Source of the DNA: Opitutia bacterium
GTDB taxonomy: Bacteria; Verrucomicrobiota; Kiritimatiellia; CAIQIC01; Lenti-01
Direction: 5' to 3'
DNA: 42,771 bases
Assembly: GCA_009928955.1 (NCBI GenBank)
Contig: SABN01000015.1
Coordinates: 1-42,771, forward strand
The position numbers were made by a program, and so were the translations under genes. The notes beneath the pieces are model-generated. The model was not told the DNA's origin, did not search any database, and worked only from the letters and a program-made list of their open reading frames with translations. This document shows positions 34,393 to 42,771 of this stretch, in pieces (the first letter of the stretch is position 1; each line of letters starts with the position of its first letter).

Positions 34393-35307
34393 ATGAAATC
34401 GGCACGCGTGGCGACGGGACTGGATTATCGGCAGCGGATCTGCCGGGCGATGAATTTCATCAGCGCGAACCTCGATCGGGAGCTGTCGCTGGAGGAGATC
34501 GCGCGGGCGGCGAACTTCTCGGCGTTCCATTTCCATCGGATATTCTCGGCGGTGACGGGCGAGACGGTGTTCGGGTTCCTGCGGCGGCTGCGGCTGGAGT
34601 GGGCGGCGAACCGGCTGCTGTCGGATCTGCGGGAGGACGTGACGACGGTGGCGCTGGACTGCGGGTTTTCGAGCTCGCAGAACTTCGCGAAGGCGTTCCG
34701 GGCGCGGTTCGGGACAACGCCGTCGGCGTTTCGCCAGAGCAAGCGGGGAAACAAAGGGCGCAAGGGGGGAGAAGCGGCTTCCCTGCGCGTCGGGCAGGAT
34801 GCGGGCATGGTGAAGCTGGTTTCACCGCAACCCGAAAGGAAGATCGAGATGAAGGCGGAAGTGAAGGAAATGCCGGCGTGGCATGTGGCGTATGCGCGGA
34901 AGATGGGGCCCTATGGAAAGGCGACGGCCGAGGCGGCGTTCGGCGAGCTGATGCGCTGGGCGGGTCCGCGCGGGTTGATCGGCCACGGGCCGATGATGGG
35001 CATGTACTGGGACAATCCGGAGGTGACGGCGCCGGACCAGTGCCGGAACGACGCGTGCCTGCCGGTGCCGCCGGGAACGAAGGTGGACGCGCCGATCGCC
35101 CTGCAGGACATCCCCGGCGGGCCGCACCTCGTCTGCGAATTCAACGTGCCGATCACGGGCTTCGGCGCGGCGTGGGAAGCGGCGTTCCGGCAGCTGGTGG
35201 AGCAGGGGCTGGAATGCGCCGACCGGGCGTGCTACGAGCTCTACCACGACGACTGCCGCGGCAAGACCTGCCGGTTCGACATCTGCATCCCGCTGAAGAA
35301 GAAATAG
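34393..35307 (+). CDS. AraC-type regulator with GyrI-like C-terminal domain
   Basis: The 304-residue protein joins an N-terminal AraC DNA-binding domain (two helix-turn-helix motifs, residues about 10-110; LSLEEIARAANFSAFHFHRIFSAVTGE and VALDCGFSSSQNFAKAFRARFG) to a GyrI-like ligand-binding domain (about 150-304). The Rob and SoxS-like subgroup of this architecture responds to small hydrophobic compounds and often controls efflux or stress genes. ATG 34393 follows AGGA at 34381-34384; upstream in-frame ATGs at 34357 and 34384 are possible. Nothing in the immediate surroundings reveals its target, although an RND efflux operon lies 4 kb downstream. Confidence 0.85.
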   Translation: MKSARVATGLDYRQRICRAMNFISANLDRELSLEEIARAANFSAFHFHRIFSAVTGETVFGFLRRLRLEWAANRLLSDLREDVTTVALDCGFSSSQNFAKAFRARFGTTPSAFRQSKRGNKGRKGGEAASLRVGQDAGMVKLVSPQPERKIEMKAEVKEMPAWHVAYARKMGPYGKATAEAAFGELMRWAGPRGLIGHGPMMGMYWDNPEVTAPDQCRNDACLPVPPGTKVDAPIALQDIPGGPHLVCEFNVPITGFGAAWEAAFRQLVEQGLECADRACYELYHDDCRGKTCRFDICIPLKKK

Positions 35308-35323
35308 GGGATTTTGCTTTGTT

Positions 35324-35408
35324 GTAGCCGCGCACGGCGGGCGCGGACTTGCCACGCCTTGGCGCGGGGCCGGGGATTCAATCCCCGGGGTCACCCGCCC
35401 CCGGCTAC
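35324..35408. repeat. Nested inverted-repeat element, REP-like
   Basis: GTAGCCG (35324-35330) pairs with CGGCTAC (35402-35408), GGCGGG (35336-35341) with CCCGCC (35394-35399), and CCGGGGA (35370-35376) with TCCCCGG (35382-35388), plus a small GCCA/TGGC stem between. Together they form an 85-base branched structure in the convergent gap between the regulator and the pseudopilin gene. It may be a dispersed palindromic repeat or a two-way transcription stop. Nothing else in the 180-base spacer resembles a gene. Confidence 0.55.
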
Positions 35409-35439
35409 GGAAAACCAAATCCGTTCTGGCATGACAAAC

Positions 35440-35463
35440 GAGGCCCGCCGGAAGGTGGGCCTC
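35440..35463 (-). terminator. Terminator of the pseudopilin gene
   Basis: GAGGCCCGCC (35440-35449) and GGTGGGCCTC (35454-35463) form a ten-pair stem (one G-U) with a four-base loop. On the minus strand it follows the pseudopilin stop codon by 26 bases and is followed by GTTTGTC. Confidence 0.7.
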
Positions 35464-35489
35464 TCTGGGTGTTGCGCGGGGACGAACGT

Positions 35490-36155
35490 TCAGTCCACGC
35501 TGCAGAGCACATTGGGGTTCTTGAGGTTCAGGAAGATGGCGTCGGCGGCGTTCATGTCCTTGAAGGTGACGACGTGCCCGTCGAGGAACAGGATGTTGCG
35601 GACGTTCGCGCCGTGGTTGTCGTCCTTGGTGATGGGCTTCATGGCGCCGGCGTCGAAATGGCCATATTCGCGCGGGTTGGCCTCGTCGCAGAGCAGCGGG
35701 GCCAGGGCGGGGGATTCCTGCGTGCGCATCAGGTGGTAGCCAGAGATGTACATGTAGCTGCAGTTGCCGAAAGAACTGAACGAGGCATCCAGCGCCTTTC
35801 CCGGGAAAACCGGCTTCTCGTTCGCGTCGCCTTCGAACTTGTCGGCGGGACAGACCCAGAGGCGCAAGTCGGAGACATAGTTGCTGACCAGGCCGATGAT
35901 GGGGGTGAAATCTTGCACTTCGGCGAAGGCCCCGTCGGCTGGGGGAAGCGGCACGATATGGGGCAGGGCCCCATCGTGGTCGGCGGCATAGGAGAGGAAG
36001 GCCGAACCGAGGGCCTTGAGGTTGTTGGCGCAAGAGGTCCGCTGGGCGATCGCGATGCCTTTCAGGGAGGCCGGCACCAAAATGGCGGCCAGGATGGCCA
36101 GGATGGCGATGACGACGAGCAGTTCGATCAGGGTGAACGCGTTTTTCTTTTGCAT
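35490..36155 (-). CDS. Type II secretion/type IV pilus-like pseudopilin (H-X9-DG type)
   Basis: The 221-residue protein begins [22 protein letters not shown], the prepilin peptidase site and hydrophobic helix of pseudopilins; the residue before the cut is Ala4 rather than the usual Gly. The C-terminal [16 protein letters not shown] matches the H-X9-DG signature of stand-alone prepilin-like proteins that are abundant in planctomycetes, lentisphaeres and verrucomicrobia; their roles are largely unknown, probably surface display or secretion. ATG 36155 is chosen because of the cleavage motif; upstream codons in frame have no family match. It lies 37 bases downstream of the large secreted protein on the same strand, so the two are probably cotranscribed. 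Confidence 0.88.
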   Translation of the reverse strand: MQKKNAFTLIELLVVIAILAILAAILVPASLKGIAIAQRTSCANNLKALGSAFLSYAADHDGALPHIVPLPPADGAFAEVQDFTPIIGLVSNYVSDLRLWVCPADKFEGDANEKPVFPGKALDASFSSFGNCSYMYISGYHLMRTQESPALAPLLCDEANPREYGHFDAGAMKPITKDDNHGANVRNILFLDGHVVTFKDMNAADAIFLNLKNPNVLCSVD

Positions 36156-36192
36156 GGGAGGGGGTCTCCGGGGATCAGGGGTTGTGGATTTC

Positions 36193-39186
36193 CTACTGCA
36201 TCGGTGCTTGACGGTCAAAGGCGGGGTACCATTTCTCGGCGCCGCCGACATGTCCCTTGAAGACCCAGTCGACGCGGTTCGTGTATTGCGCGGGGACCGT
36301 CACGGCATATTCCCAGAGGGACCCGGTGGTGTTGGTCATTTGGCGGGCCGACGCTTCGTTCCATCCGTCATAGCCGAGATGGACGAGGAAATTGGTGGCG
36401 CTGGACAGGAGAGGCCCCCCGTCCTTGAAATAGGCGCCGGGGGCGGAGCTGTCGAGGGTGATGGTGAACTGTTCGCCGGGAACCGGCGCGTCCGGCGCCC
36501 AGGTGCACGGGTCTCCCCGGATGATATAGGCGTTGGCTACGCCGGCCCAATTGGTGCCTTGCTTGAAGTTGCACTGGAGAAGCGTGCCGCGGGCGACTTC
36601 GGGCAGCGCGATTTCGGCGGTCCATGTCCCGTCGCCCACGAAGGCCATGGGCATTTCCGAGCTCCAATCGGCGATGCCGGTGACGCCGAGGCTGCGCTTG
36701 CCGCGGAGCCCGGTTTGAAACTGGCAGAAGTAGAGCTGCGCCGTGGTGGCGGCGTTGGTCAGGACCTCCGGATCCCAGCGGGTGGCGGTCCGGGCGGGTT
36801 CGGGGCCGGCATAGGGGGCGTAGAATTCCGCGACGGGGGAGATCTCCCCAACGGCGGCGGACCACTGGCGGCGGCCCGCGTTGGTGACGCCGCCGACGGC
36901 GCGCAGGCCGTAGTCGTCGAATCCGTCAACGAGGTTGGTGGAGATCTTCACGCCGTGGGCGCCTTCGGTGAGGACGTTGTCGAACTGGACGGCGGCGGTG
37001 GCGACGGCCACCGCGACGCCGGCGAGGGCAGGCGCGTTGGAGGGCGGCGGCAGCGGGAGATAGGGGTCGTTCCAGGGGAACGGATCGAGGAGGATGGGCT
37101 CCGTGGCCTCGGGATCGGCCACGTAGTATTCCAGATTGCTCGACGGGCTTTCAAAGGAATTGGTGGCGTTGCCGGAGAGGGTCACCGCATAGAACTTGTA
37201 GAGGACGCTGCGGGGCGAACGGCGAGTTTGCCACCGCTCGCCATCGTACGGCGGCGTGCCGGGCGTGCCGGGCGCGGGGAGCCAGACGGTTTTGACGCCG
37301 CCCACCAGCGAATACGGGGCGCCCGGTTCCGTGACCGAATCGAATCCGTCGGTGGAGAAGGACCAGAGGCGGGCGTAGATGCCGTCGTCGGCGGCGGTGT
37401 CGCCATGGGTGCCGTCGTCGAACAGCTGGACGCCCGCGTTGGTCCAGACGACATAGGTGCCGGGATAGTCGCTGGCTTCGGCGCCGGAGAGGCCGGTGGT
37501 GTTGAATCCGCGGAGGGGGTCGGAGCCGGCGACGAAGACGCGGGCGAGGTTGTCGCGCCGGCGCAGGGAGAGGTCGAGTTGGAAGAGGATCTCGCGGCGG
37601 ACGCGGACGCCGGCATCGCCGCGCTGGCCATCGGTGTACAGGCGGTTGTGGGCGGGGGGGAGGTTGGTGTCGGCGGTGTTGCGCAAGGGATAGGCGGCGG
37701 CGCCGAGATGATCCCGGACCGTCATGGGCGCGCCGTTGGTGTCGAGGACGAGCTTGCGGTCGGCGGCGCCGTAGTCGGTCAGGCGGATGGCTTCGTAGGT
37801 GTTGGTGCCGGAAATGCGCGCGCTGTACTTGTAGGACAACACGCTGGGCGAGCCCGCCAGGAAGGTGACGGACATGGAGGCCCAGCCGTTCGAGCCGGGC
37901 AGGTTCGTGAGGGCGATGGTCTCGAACGGCGGATGGCCGGAATAGCCCCATTCGAGGGGGAGGGAGGATCCATTGACGAAAAAGGCGTTGGGCTTGGCAT
38001 GGGTGGCGCTGATGCCCATCCCGGAGTTGGTGTTGACCTGGAAGGTCACGGTGACAGGCAGCGGAATGCCGCTGGCGGCGGGGAAGAGGCAGTGTTCGAC
38101 GGGGCGCGAATTGAGCGCGGCGTCCTGGACGCCCTCGGCGCGGATGGCCAGGAGATCGGTCGAGGCGATGGGATTGGTCAGTCCCAGCAGGACGATCTGG
38201 GGGCTTTGGGCCGTGGCGCTGCCAGGCGTCGCGCCTCCGATGGCCCAATTCGCGGTGTTTTCGACGGTGCCGGCGGTGACGGGTTCGCTGAAGGCGACAT
38301 AGAGGTTGGTGCCGCCGACGGCGCCGGACGCCGCGCGGATCCACGGCGCGTTCACATCGCCGCCGAGCATGTCGGGGATGCCGTCGTTGTCGCCGTCGAT
38401 CACGACATCCACGTATTCCGGATTGGTGAGGACGCCGTCCGCCCAGGCGCCGCCGGTCTGGCGGGGGAGGGTGTCCGGGGCGCTGTAGATGTTGTTGGGG
38501 GTGTTGTTGTGGACGCCGGCGAGGAGGCGGATCGTGGCGCCGCGCGGGACGGTCTCGCCCGGCTCGATCATGCCGAAGCGGCCTTCCGCGCCGTAGAAGA
38601 CAGACCAGGGGATCTTGGCTTCGAGGCCTTGATGGGGGCACAGGGAGGTGTTGCGCTCGCAGGCCATGTCCAGCGTTCCGCCCGTGGGTGTGTTTTTGTT
38701 CCCGACGTCGAAGAGCGCCACGATGTCGTTGGTGTCGACGAACCCGGTCCCGTCGTAGAGCACACGGAGGAGGTTGTTGTAGTTGCCTTCGCTGGCGAGC
38801 ATGTAGTCGAGGCCGAAGGCCCCGCTGTCGTCCACCCAGCCGAAATCGTTGAACTTGATGTATCCGGGGAAGTCGTCGGCGTAGCCGATCCAGTTGGTGG
38901 TGGTGGTCGCGCCGGTGCCGGCATCGGGATCGGCGTCGATGATCACGACGAGCTTGTCGCTTTGCAGCCAGGCCTGGTAGCCGATGTACAGGTGGGTGGC
39001 ATCCCAGGTGACGAACAGGTTGGAAACCGTCACCGTGGTCCAGGAGGGAGCGACGCCGAAGGTGGCGCGCAGATCGCCGGAATCGTAATCAATGGGTTTG
39101 CCATCGAGAATCGGAGTGTTGGCCGGGGTGGCCTGCGCGGCGGACGCCAGCAGGACCAGCGTGCAGAACAAAAGGGCTTTTTTCAC
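36193..39186 (-). CDS. Large exported protein with choice-of-anchor-X-like segment and CBM25-like end
   Basis: The 997-residue protein has a clean signal peptide ([19 protein letters not shown]). Residues about 25-240 form a DOMON or CBM9-like beta-sandwich ([27 protein letters not shown]). A middle domain around residue 400 resembles starch-binding/E-set modules. The stretch [22 protein letters not shown] is typical of the choice-of-anchor X domain. The last about 110 residues ([18 protein letters not shown], then [21 protein letters not shown]) match the CBM25 starch-binding pattern. No catalytic domain is recognisable, so it may bind glucan or other polysaccharide outside the cell. The start is taken as GTG at 39186 because GGAGG lies five bases upstream (39192-39196); an ATG at 39198 is the alternative. 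Confidence 0.75.
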   Translation of the reverse strand: MKKALLFCTLVLLASAAQATPANTPILDGKPIDYDSGDLRATFGVAPSWTTVTVSNLFVTWDATHLYIGYQAWLQSDKLVVIIDADPDAGTGATTTTNWIGYADDFPGYIKFNDFGWVDDSGAFGLDYMLASEGNYNNLLRVLYDGTGFVDTNDIVALFDVGNKNTPTGGTLDMACERNTSLCPHQGLEAKIPWSVFYGAEGRFGMIEPGETVPRGATIRLLAGVHNNTPNNIYSAPDTLPRQTGGAWADGVLTNPEYVDVVIDGDNDGIPDMLGGDVNAPWIRAASGAVGGTNLYVAFSEPVTAGTVENTANWAIGGATPGSATAQSPQIVLLGLTNPIASTDLLAIRAEGVQDAALNSRPVEHCLFPAASGIPLPVTVTFQVNTNSGMGISATHAKPNAFFVNGSSLPLEWGYSGHPPFETIALTNLPGSNGWASMSVTFLAGSPSVLSYKYSARISGTNTYEAIRLTDYGAADRKLVLDTNGAPMTVRDHLGAAAYPLRNTADTNLPPAHNRLYTDGQRGDAGVRVRREILFQLDLSLRRRDNLARVFVAGSDPLRGFNTTGLSGAEASDYPGTYVVWTNAGVQLFDDGTHGDTAADDGIYARLWSFSTDGFDSVTEPGAPYSLVGGVKTVWLPAPGTPGTPPYDGERWQTRRSPRSVLYKFYAVTLSGNATNSFESPSSNLEYYVADPEATEPILLDPFPWNDPYLPLPPPSNAPALAGVAVAVATAAVQFDNVLTEGAHGVKISTNLVDGFDDYGLRAVGGVTNAGRRQWSAAVGEISPVAEFYAPYAGPEPARTATRWDPEVLTNAATTAQLYFCQFQTGLRGKRSLGVTGIADWSSEMPMAFVGDGTWTAEIALPEVARGTLLQCNFKQGTNWAGVANAYIIRGDPCTWAPDAPVPGEQFTITLDSSAPGAYFKDGGPLLSSATNFLVHLGYDGWNEASARQMTNTTGSLWEYAVTVPAQYTNRVDWVFKGHVGGAEKWYPAFDRQAPMQ

Positions 39187-39191
39187 GGTCG

Positions 39192-39196
39192 CCTCC
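39192..39196 (-). promoter_or_regulatory. Ribosome binding site deciding the GTG start at 39186
   Basis: On the minus strand GGAGG followed by CGACC precedes GTG AAA AAA. The in-frame ATG at 39198 overlaps this site and would lie only about six bases from the predicted transcription start, so the GTG is preferred. Confidence 0.6.
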
Positions 39197-39210
39197 ATGC
39201 AATTTCTTCC

Positions 39211-39239
39211 AATATACACCCGTTCCGGTCCGGACAGAA
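39211..39239 (-). promoter_or_regulatory. Promoter of the large exported protein
   Basis: On the minus strand TTCTGT (39234-39239) and TATATT (39211-39216) are separated by 17 bases. Start of transcription would be near 39204. Confidence 0.5.
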
Positions 39240-39312
39240 GCGCAAAAAATCGGTTGACCGGATCCGGGACGCCCCGGCGCCCGGGTCGGGACTCTCGGGG
39301 CGATTTATTCCG

Positions 39313-39340
39313 TTGAGAGCCCTCCCCGCGCCGTGATAAC
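39313..39340 (+). promoter_or_regulatory. Promoter of the efflux operon
   Basis: TTGAGA (39313-39318) and GATAAC (39335-39340) are separated by 16 bases. The leader of about 60 bases leads to AAGGA at 39394-39398 and the ATG at 39406. Confidence 0.45.
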
Positions 39341-39405
39341 CTGAATCCGTTGGGTTTCGTGCCGGGAACGCCGGAGGGCGATGTTTCCCGAGTAAGGAAT
39401 GGCAT

Positions 39406-40839
39406 ATGAGACACGCGGATTTGAGGTTGGCTCGGCGGTGCGCATGCTTGGGCCTGGTATCGCTGCTGGGCGGGGCGGGCTGCCTGTCCGTCGGGCCGGA
39501 CTACCGGGCGCCGGAGACGGCCGCGCCGGAGGCCTGGCGGACGCCGGCGGGGGAATCGCCGGAAACGCTGACGGAATGGTGGAAGGTGTTCAACGATCCG
39601 GCGCTGGAGGCGCTGGTGGGGGAGGTTCGCGCGCAGAACAAGGATCTGGCCGCGGCGGTGGCGCGCATGGACGCCTATGCGGCGGCGGTGGGGATGGCGC
39701 GGGCGGATGGGTTCCCGGCGGTGGGCGCGCAGGGCGCGGCGGGCTGGGACCGGCAGAGCGAGCGGGTGCACGTGCCGGAGGCCTACGAGGCGACGGACAA
39801 TCCGGGGTGGCTCTACCAGGCCGGATTTTCGGCCTCGTGGGAGCTGGATTTGTGGGGCCGGGTGCGCCGGAGCGTCGAGGCGGCGCGCGGGCAGCTGGAT
39901 GCCTCGCTGGAGGATGTGCGCCATCTGCAGGTGATGCTGCAGGCGCAGGTGGCGGCGGAATATGTCGCGCTGCGCATGAACCAGCGGCGGCGGACGTACG
40001 CGCAAGAGAACATCGAGCTGCAGGCGGAGACGCTGCAGGTGGTGCGGGGGCGCTTCGACGCGGGGCTGACCGGGGAGCTGGACGTGCGCCAGGCGGAGAT
40101 GAACCTCGCGGCCACGACGGCGCAGGTGCCGGCGCTGGAATCCCAGATCGAGAAATCGCTGAATGCCCTGTGCGTCCTGACGGGCAAGCTGCCGGGCGCG
40201 CTGGATGCCTTGCGGGAGCCGGGGCCGGTGCCGGCGGCGACGGCGCTGCCGGGGCTCCTGCCGGTGGAGCTGCTGCGGCGGCGGCCGGACATCCGTTCGG
40301 CGGAGCGCGCCCTGGCGGCGCAGACGGCCAAGATCGGCGTGGCGAAGGCGGATTACTTCCCGGCGCTGGCGCTGAACGGCACCTTCGCGCTGGCGGCGAC
40401 GGACGGCGGGGAGCTGTTCACCTCGGCGGCGCAGGATTTCACCGTGGGGCCCTCGCTGACCTGGGCGATCTTCAACGCGGGCAAGATCCGCAACCACGTG
40501 CGCGCGGAGGAGGCCTCGACGCGCGCGGCGCTGGCGGCCTACGAGCAGACCGTGCTGGCGGCGTACCAGGAATGCGAAACGGCGCTGGCGGCGCATGGGA
40601 ACGAGGCGAAGCGGCTGGCGGCGCTGCGCGACGCGGCGGCGGCGGCGGCGCAGAGCGTGGAGCTGGTGAACGAGCTCTACCGCAGCGGGCTGGCGAATTT
40701 CCAGAACGTGCTGGACATGCAGCGGCAGCTGTCGTCCTACCAGGACGCGCAGGCGCAGTCGCTGGGCCAGTCGGCGGCCAACCTGGTGGCGGTCTACAAG
40801 GCGTTCGGCGGCGGCTGGGACGCGGCGGCCGGGCGCTGA
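39406..40839 (+). CDS. Outer-membrane efflux lipoprotein (NodT/OprM type)
   Basis: The 477-residue protein is the outer-membrane channel of a tripartite efflux pump. The lipoprotein signal ends at SLLGGAGC with Cys26. It is followed by VGPDYRAPE and the two repeated helical OEP domains, with LDLWGRVRRSVEAARGQLDAS, GELDVRQAEMNLA, LLRRRPDIRSAERALAAQTAKIGVAKADYFP and NFQNVLDMQRQLSSYQDA. Length and motifs are normal for NodT-family proteins. TAAGGA at 39393-39398 serves the ATG at 39406. It heads a three-gene operon with the adaptor and the RND transporter. Confidence 0.93.
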   Translation: MRHADLRLARRCACLGLVSLLGGAGCLSVGPDYRAPETAAPEAWRTPAGESPETLTEWWKVFNDPALEALVGEVRAQNKDLAAAVARMDAYAAAVGMARADGFPAVGAQGAAGWDRQSERVHVPEAYEATDNPGWLYQAGFSASWELDLWGRVRRSVEAARGQLDASLEDVRHLQVMLQAQVAAEYVALRMNQRRRTYAQENIELQAETLQVVRGRFDAGLTGELDVRQAEMNLAATTAQVPALESQIEKSLNALCVLTGKLPGALDALREPGPVPAATALPGLLPVELLRRRPDIRSAERALAAQTAKIGVAKADYFPALALNGTFALAATDGGELFTSAAQDFTVGPSLTWAIFNAGKIRNHVRAEEASTRAALAAYEQTVLAAYQECETALAAHGNEAKRLAALRDAAAAAAQSVELVNELYRSGLANFQNVLDMQRQLSSYQDAQAQSLGQSAANLVAVYKAFGGGWDAAAGR

Positions 40840-40882
40840 ACGGGCGCGGAAACGGGAATTTCGAACAAACGGGAGCTGGATC

Positions 40883-42010
40883 ATGAGCAAGACGATGAAG
40901 AATGCGGCGGGGCGGTGGATCGGCGGCGCGTTGCTGGCGGCGGGCGTGGCGGCGGTCTTTTTCTTCAAGGTGAAGCCGGAGGAGGAGCCGGCGGACGCGA
41001 CGGTCCGGCCCATCCAAAGCCTGGTCGTCGGCGCGGAGGCCGCGGCGCCGAAGCTGTACTTTCCCGGCACGGTCGAGGCCGACACCGAAGTGGATCTGTC
41101 CTTCGAAGTGGGCGGGCGGCTGATCGAATTTCCGGTGCGGCGCGGCCTCGTGGTCGAAGAGGGCGAAGTCCTCGGGCGCCTGGATCCCCGCAACTTCGAA
41201 AACCAGGTCAAGAACGCGGAAGCGGACCTGGAGCGGGCGAAGAGCTCCTTCGAGCGCATCCAGAAGGCGCTGAAGGTCAACGCGGTCTCGCAGGACGAGT
41301 TCTCGCAGGCGCGGGCGGCGGTCGAGAAGGCCGAGGCGCAACTGGCGATCCAGCGCAAGGCGCTGGACGACACGAAATTGGTGGCGCGCTTCCGGGGCGT
41401 GGTGTCGGACACCTTCGCGAACCAGTTCGACACGGTGTCGCTGGGGCGGCCGGTGCTCAAGCTGCAGGACGTGGCCAAGCTGACCATCGCGGTCTCGGTG
41501 CCGGAGAGCTATGTGCAACTGGCCACGCCGGACAAGCTCGGCACGGCGACCTTTTCGGCCCGGTTCGACTCGCTGCCGGACCGGCTGTTCCCGGTCCGCT
41601 TGAAGGAATTCGTGACGATGGCGGACCCGGTCACGCAGACCTACCGCGCGACGTTTTCGATGGAGAAGCCCGCTGACGTGTTCCTGCTGCCGGGGATGAG
41701 CGGGACCGTGGTGATCGAACGGGCGAAGCCCCCGGCCGCGGGCGGGCTCCTCGCCGTGCCCGCCGATGCGGTGGGCTTCGCGAGCGACGGTTCGGCGTTC
41801 GTCTGGGTCCTGGACGCGCAGGACGGCGGCGTGTTCGCGGTCCGGCGGCAGGGCGTGGCGCTGGGCCGGCGGACCGGCGCCGAGGTCGAGGTCATCGAGG
41901 GGCTGGCGCCGGGGGCGCGCATCGCGGCGGCGGGCGTGGCGATCCTGACCGAAGGCCGGCGGGTGCGCCTGCTGGAAGCCGGCGCGGCGGCGGGGGAGCC
42001 GGCTCCATGA
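40883..42010 (+). CDS. RND efflux periplasmic adaptor (membrane fusion protein)
   Basis: The 375-residue protein links the inner-membrane pump with the outer-membrane channel. It has an N-terminal anchor helix (about 12-28), barrel-sandwich/lipoyl halves at VDLSFEVGGRLIEFPVRRGLVVEEGEVLGRLD and KLVARFRGVVSD, a helical hairpin between (about 105-155), and beta-barrel and membrane-proximal domains to the end. GGGAGCTGGATC before ATG 40883 gives a ribosome binding site. Its stop codon overlaps the start of the transporter gene (ATGA). The substrate is unknown. Confidence 0.93.
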   Translation: MSKTMKNAAGRWIGGALLAAGVAAVFFFKVKPEEEPADATVRPIQSLVVGAEAAAPKLYFPGTVEADTEVDLSFEVGGRLIEFPVRRGLVVEEGEVLGRLDPRNFENQVKNAEADLERAKSSFERIQKALKVNAVSQDEFSQARAAVEKAEAQLAIQRKALDDTKLVARFRGVVSDTFANQFDTVSLGRPVLKLQDVAKLTIAVSVPESYVQLATPDKLGTATFSARFDSLPDRLFPVRLKEFVTMADPVTQTYRATFSMEKPADVFLLPGMSGTVVIERAKPPAAGGLLAVPADAVGFASDGSAFVWVLDAQDGGVFAVRRQGVALGRRTGAEVEVIEGLAPGARIAAAGVAILTEGRRVRLLEAGAAAGEPAP

Positions 42011-42771
42011 GCATCGCCCAGTTCTGCATCGAGAAAAAGGTCCTGACCTACACGCTCTCGGCGGCGCTGCTGCTGGGCGGGATGTGGGCCTATACCCAGA
42101 TCGGACGGCTCGAAGATCCCGAGTTCACCATCAAGAACGCCCAGATCATCACCGCCTATGCCGGCGCGACGGCGCAGGAGGTGGTGGAGGAGGTGACCGA
42201 TCCCATCGAGGTCGCCATCCAGCAGATGGGGCAGGTCAAGAAGGTCACGAGCGTGTCCTATCCGGGGCGCTCGATCGTCATGGTCGAGATGAAGGACCAA
42301 TACGGCAAGAACGACCTGCCGCAGATCTGGGACGAGCTGCGCCGCAAGGTGGTCGACATGCAGGCCAACCTGCCGCCCGGCTGCGGAACGCCGAAGGTCG
42401 TCGACGACTACGGCGACGTGTTCGGCGTGTTCTACGGCGTCTACGGCGACGGCTATTCCTATGCGGACCTGAAGGACTACGCCAAGATCCTGCGGCGCGA
42501 ATTGCTGCTGTGCGAGGACGTGGCCAAGATCGAGCTGATCGGCGACCAGACCGAGGTCGTCTATCTGGAGATCCCGCGCACGCGGCTGGCGACGACGGGC
42601 ATTTCGCCCAAGCAGATCCAGGACGCGCTGGCGGGGCAGAACAACGCGGCCGACGCGGGGTCCATCGAGATCGGCGACAAGTTCATCCGCCTGGCGCCGA
42701 CGGGCAAGCTGAAGTCGGTGGAGGAGATGGGCGAGCTGTTGATCGTGCAGGCGGGGGCGGGGGGGGGGGGG
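42007..42771 (+). CDS. RND efflux transporter, 5' part only
   Basis: The first 255 codons of an AcrB/HAE-type RND transporter are present; a full member has more than 1000 residues. The first membrane helix (about 12-32: LTYTLSAALLLGGMWAY) follows a short cytoplasmic start. The periplasmic porter domain has LEDPEFTIKNAQIITAYAGATAQEVVEEVTDPIE and YPGRSIVMVEMKDQ, a pattern close to the subfamily with Glu-Asp-Pro in the first loop. The frame stays open to the window edge, but the last dozen bases are nearly pure G and unlikely to be true coding sequence. Translation is coupled to the adaptor. Confidence 0.92.
   Translation, partial: MSIAQFCIEKKVLTYTLSAALLLGGMWAYTQIGRLEDPEFTIKNAQIITAYAGATAQEVVEEVTDPIEVAIQQMGQVKKVTSVSYPGRSIVMVEMKDQYGKNDLPQIWDELRRKVVDMQANLPPGCGTPKVVDDYGDVFGVFYGVYGDGYSYADLKDYAKILRRELLLCEDVAKIELIGDQTEVVYLEIPRTRLATTGISPKQIQDALAGQNNAADAGSIEIGDKFIRLAPTGKLKSVEEMGELLIVQAGAGGGG

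Noticed and set aside
36016-39336. Plus-strand open frame of about 1100 codons.
   Set aside because: It is a Gly/Val/Ala-rich shadow of the exported protein, which has a signal peptide, domains, promoter and ribosome binding site.

Overview
The window is about 43 kb of GC-rich bacterial DNA, densely packed with genes on both strands. The gene set points to the PVC superphylum, most likely Kiritimatiellota, Lentisphaerota or a Verrucomicrobia relative. This rests on three things: a bacterial V-type ATPase operon in the order known from Chlamydia (E, DUF2764, A, B, D, I, K), a stand-alone pseudopilin with the H-X9-DG C-terminus common in planctomycetes and lentisphaeres, and a large secreted protein with a choice-of-anchor-X-like segment and a starch-binding-like end. 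A LpxL-type acyltransferase, SecG, lipoproteins and an RND efflux system indicate a cell with an outer membrane. The placement is an inference; no rRNA is present.

Layout. 1-800: no gene, but remnants of dispersed repeats and possibly an IS21-like end, then a very good sigma-70 promoter. 819-6273: lower glycolysis operon gap-pgk-tpiA-secG followed by an oligopeptide-binding-type lipoprotein. 6188-6859 (minus): an AcpH-like phosphodiesterase whose 3' end lies antisense inside the lipoprotein gene. 7025-14241: V-ATPase operon. 14318-14827: a frameshifted GxxExxY gene flanked by short related repeats. 14828-16606: Uup-type ABC-F ATPase. 16650-18146 (minus): B12-binding radical SAM enzyme. 18345-22021: YfhO-like membrane protein and GT2 glycosyltransferase. 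22169-27046: an operon of a MotA/ExbB-like channel, a secreted beta-propeller protein, two ExbD-like single-TM proteins and a YkgJ-type cysteine-cluster protein. 27184-28455: glutamate dehydrogenase with a strong terminator. 28608-32180: SMC. 32196-34024 (minus): LpxL-like acyltransferase and SDR. 34231-34307 (minus): tRNA-Val(UAC). 34393-35307: AraC/GyrI regulator. 35490-39186 (minus): secreted 997-residue protein and pseudopilin. 39406-42771: tripartite RND efflux operon, cut by the window end, where the sequence runs into poly-G.

How parts work together. The glycolytic genes and the ATPase serve central energy metabolism; the c-ring protein carries all the polar side chains that bind Na+ in the Enterococcus hirae ring, so the ATPase may move Na+. 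The channel operon at 22.2-27.0 kb is the best candidate for an undescribed system: a four-TM channel with a long coiled-coil tail and two ExbD-like partners, one with the expected membrane Asp and the other with Asn at that position, together with an exported propeller protein. A second unusual signal is a set of four near-identical 19-bp palindromes, free of stop codons in every frame, inside a low-complexity stretch of the YfhO-like gene. This resembles the coding-sequence insertions known as Rickettsia palindromic elements.
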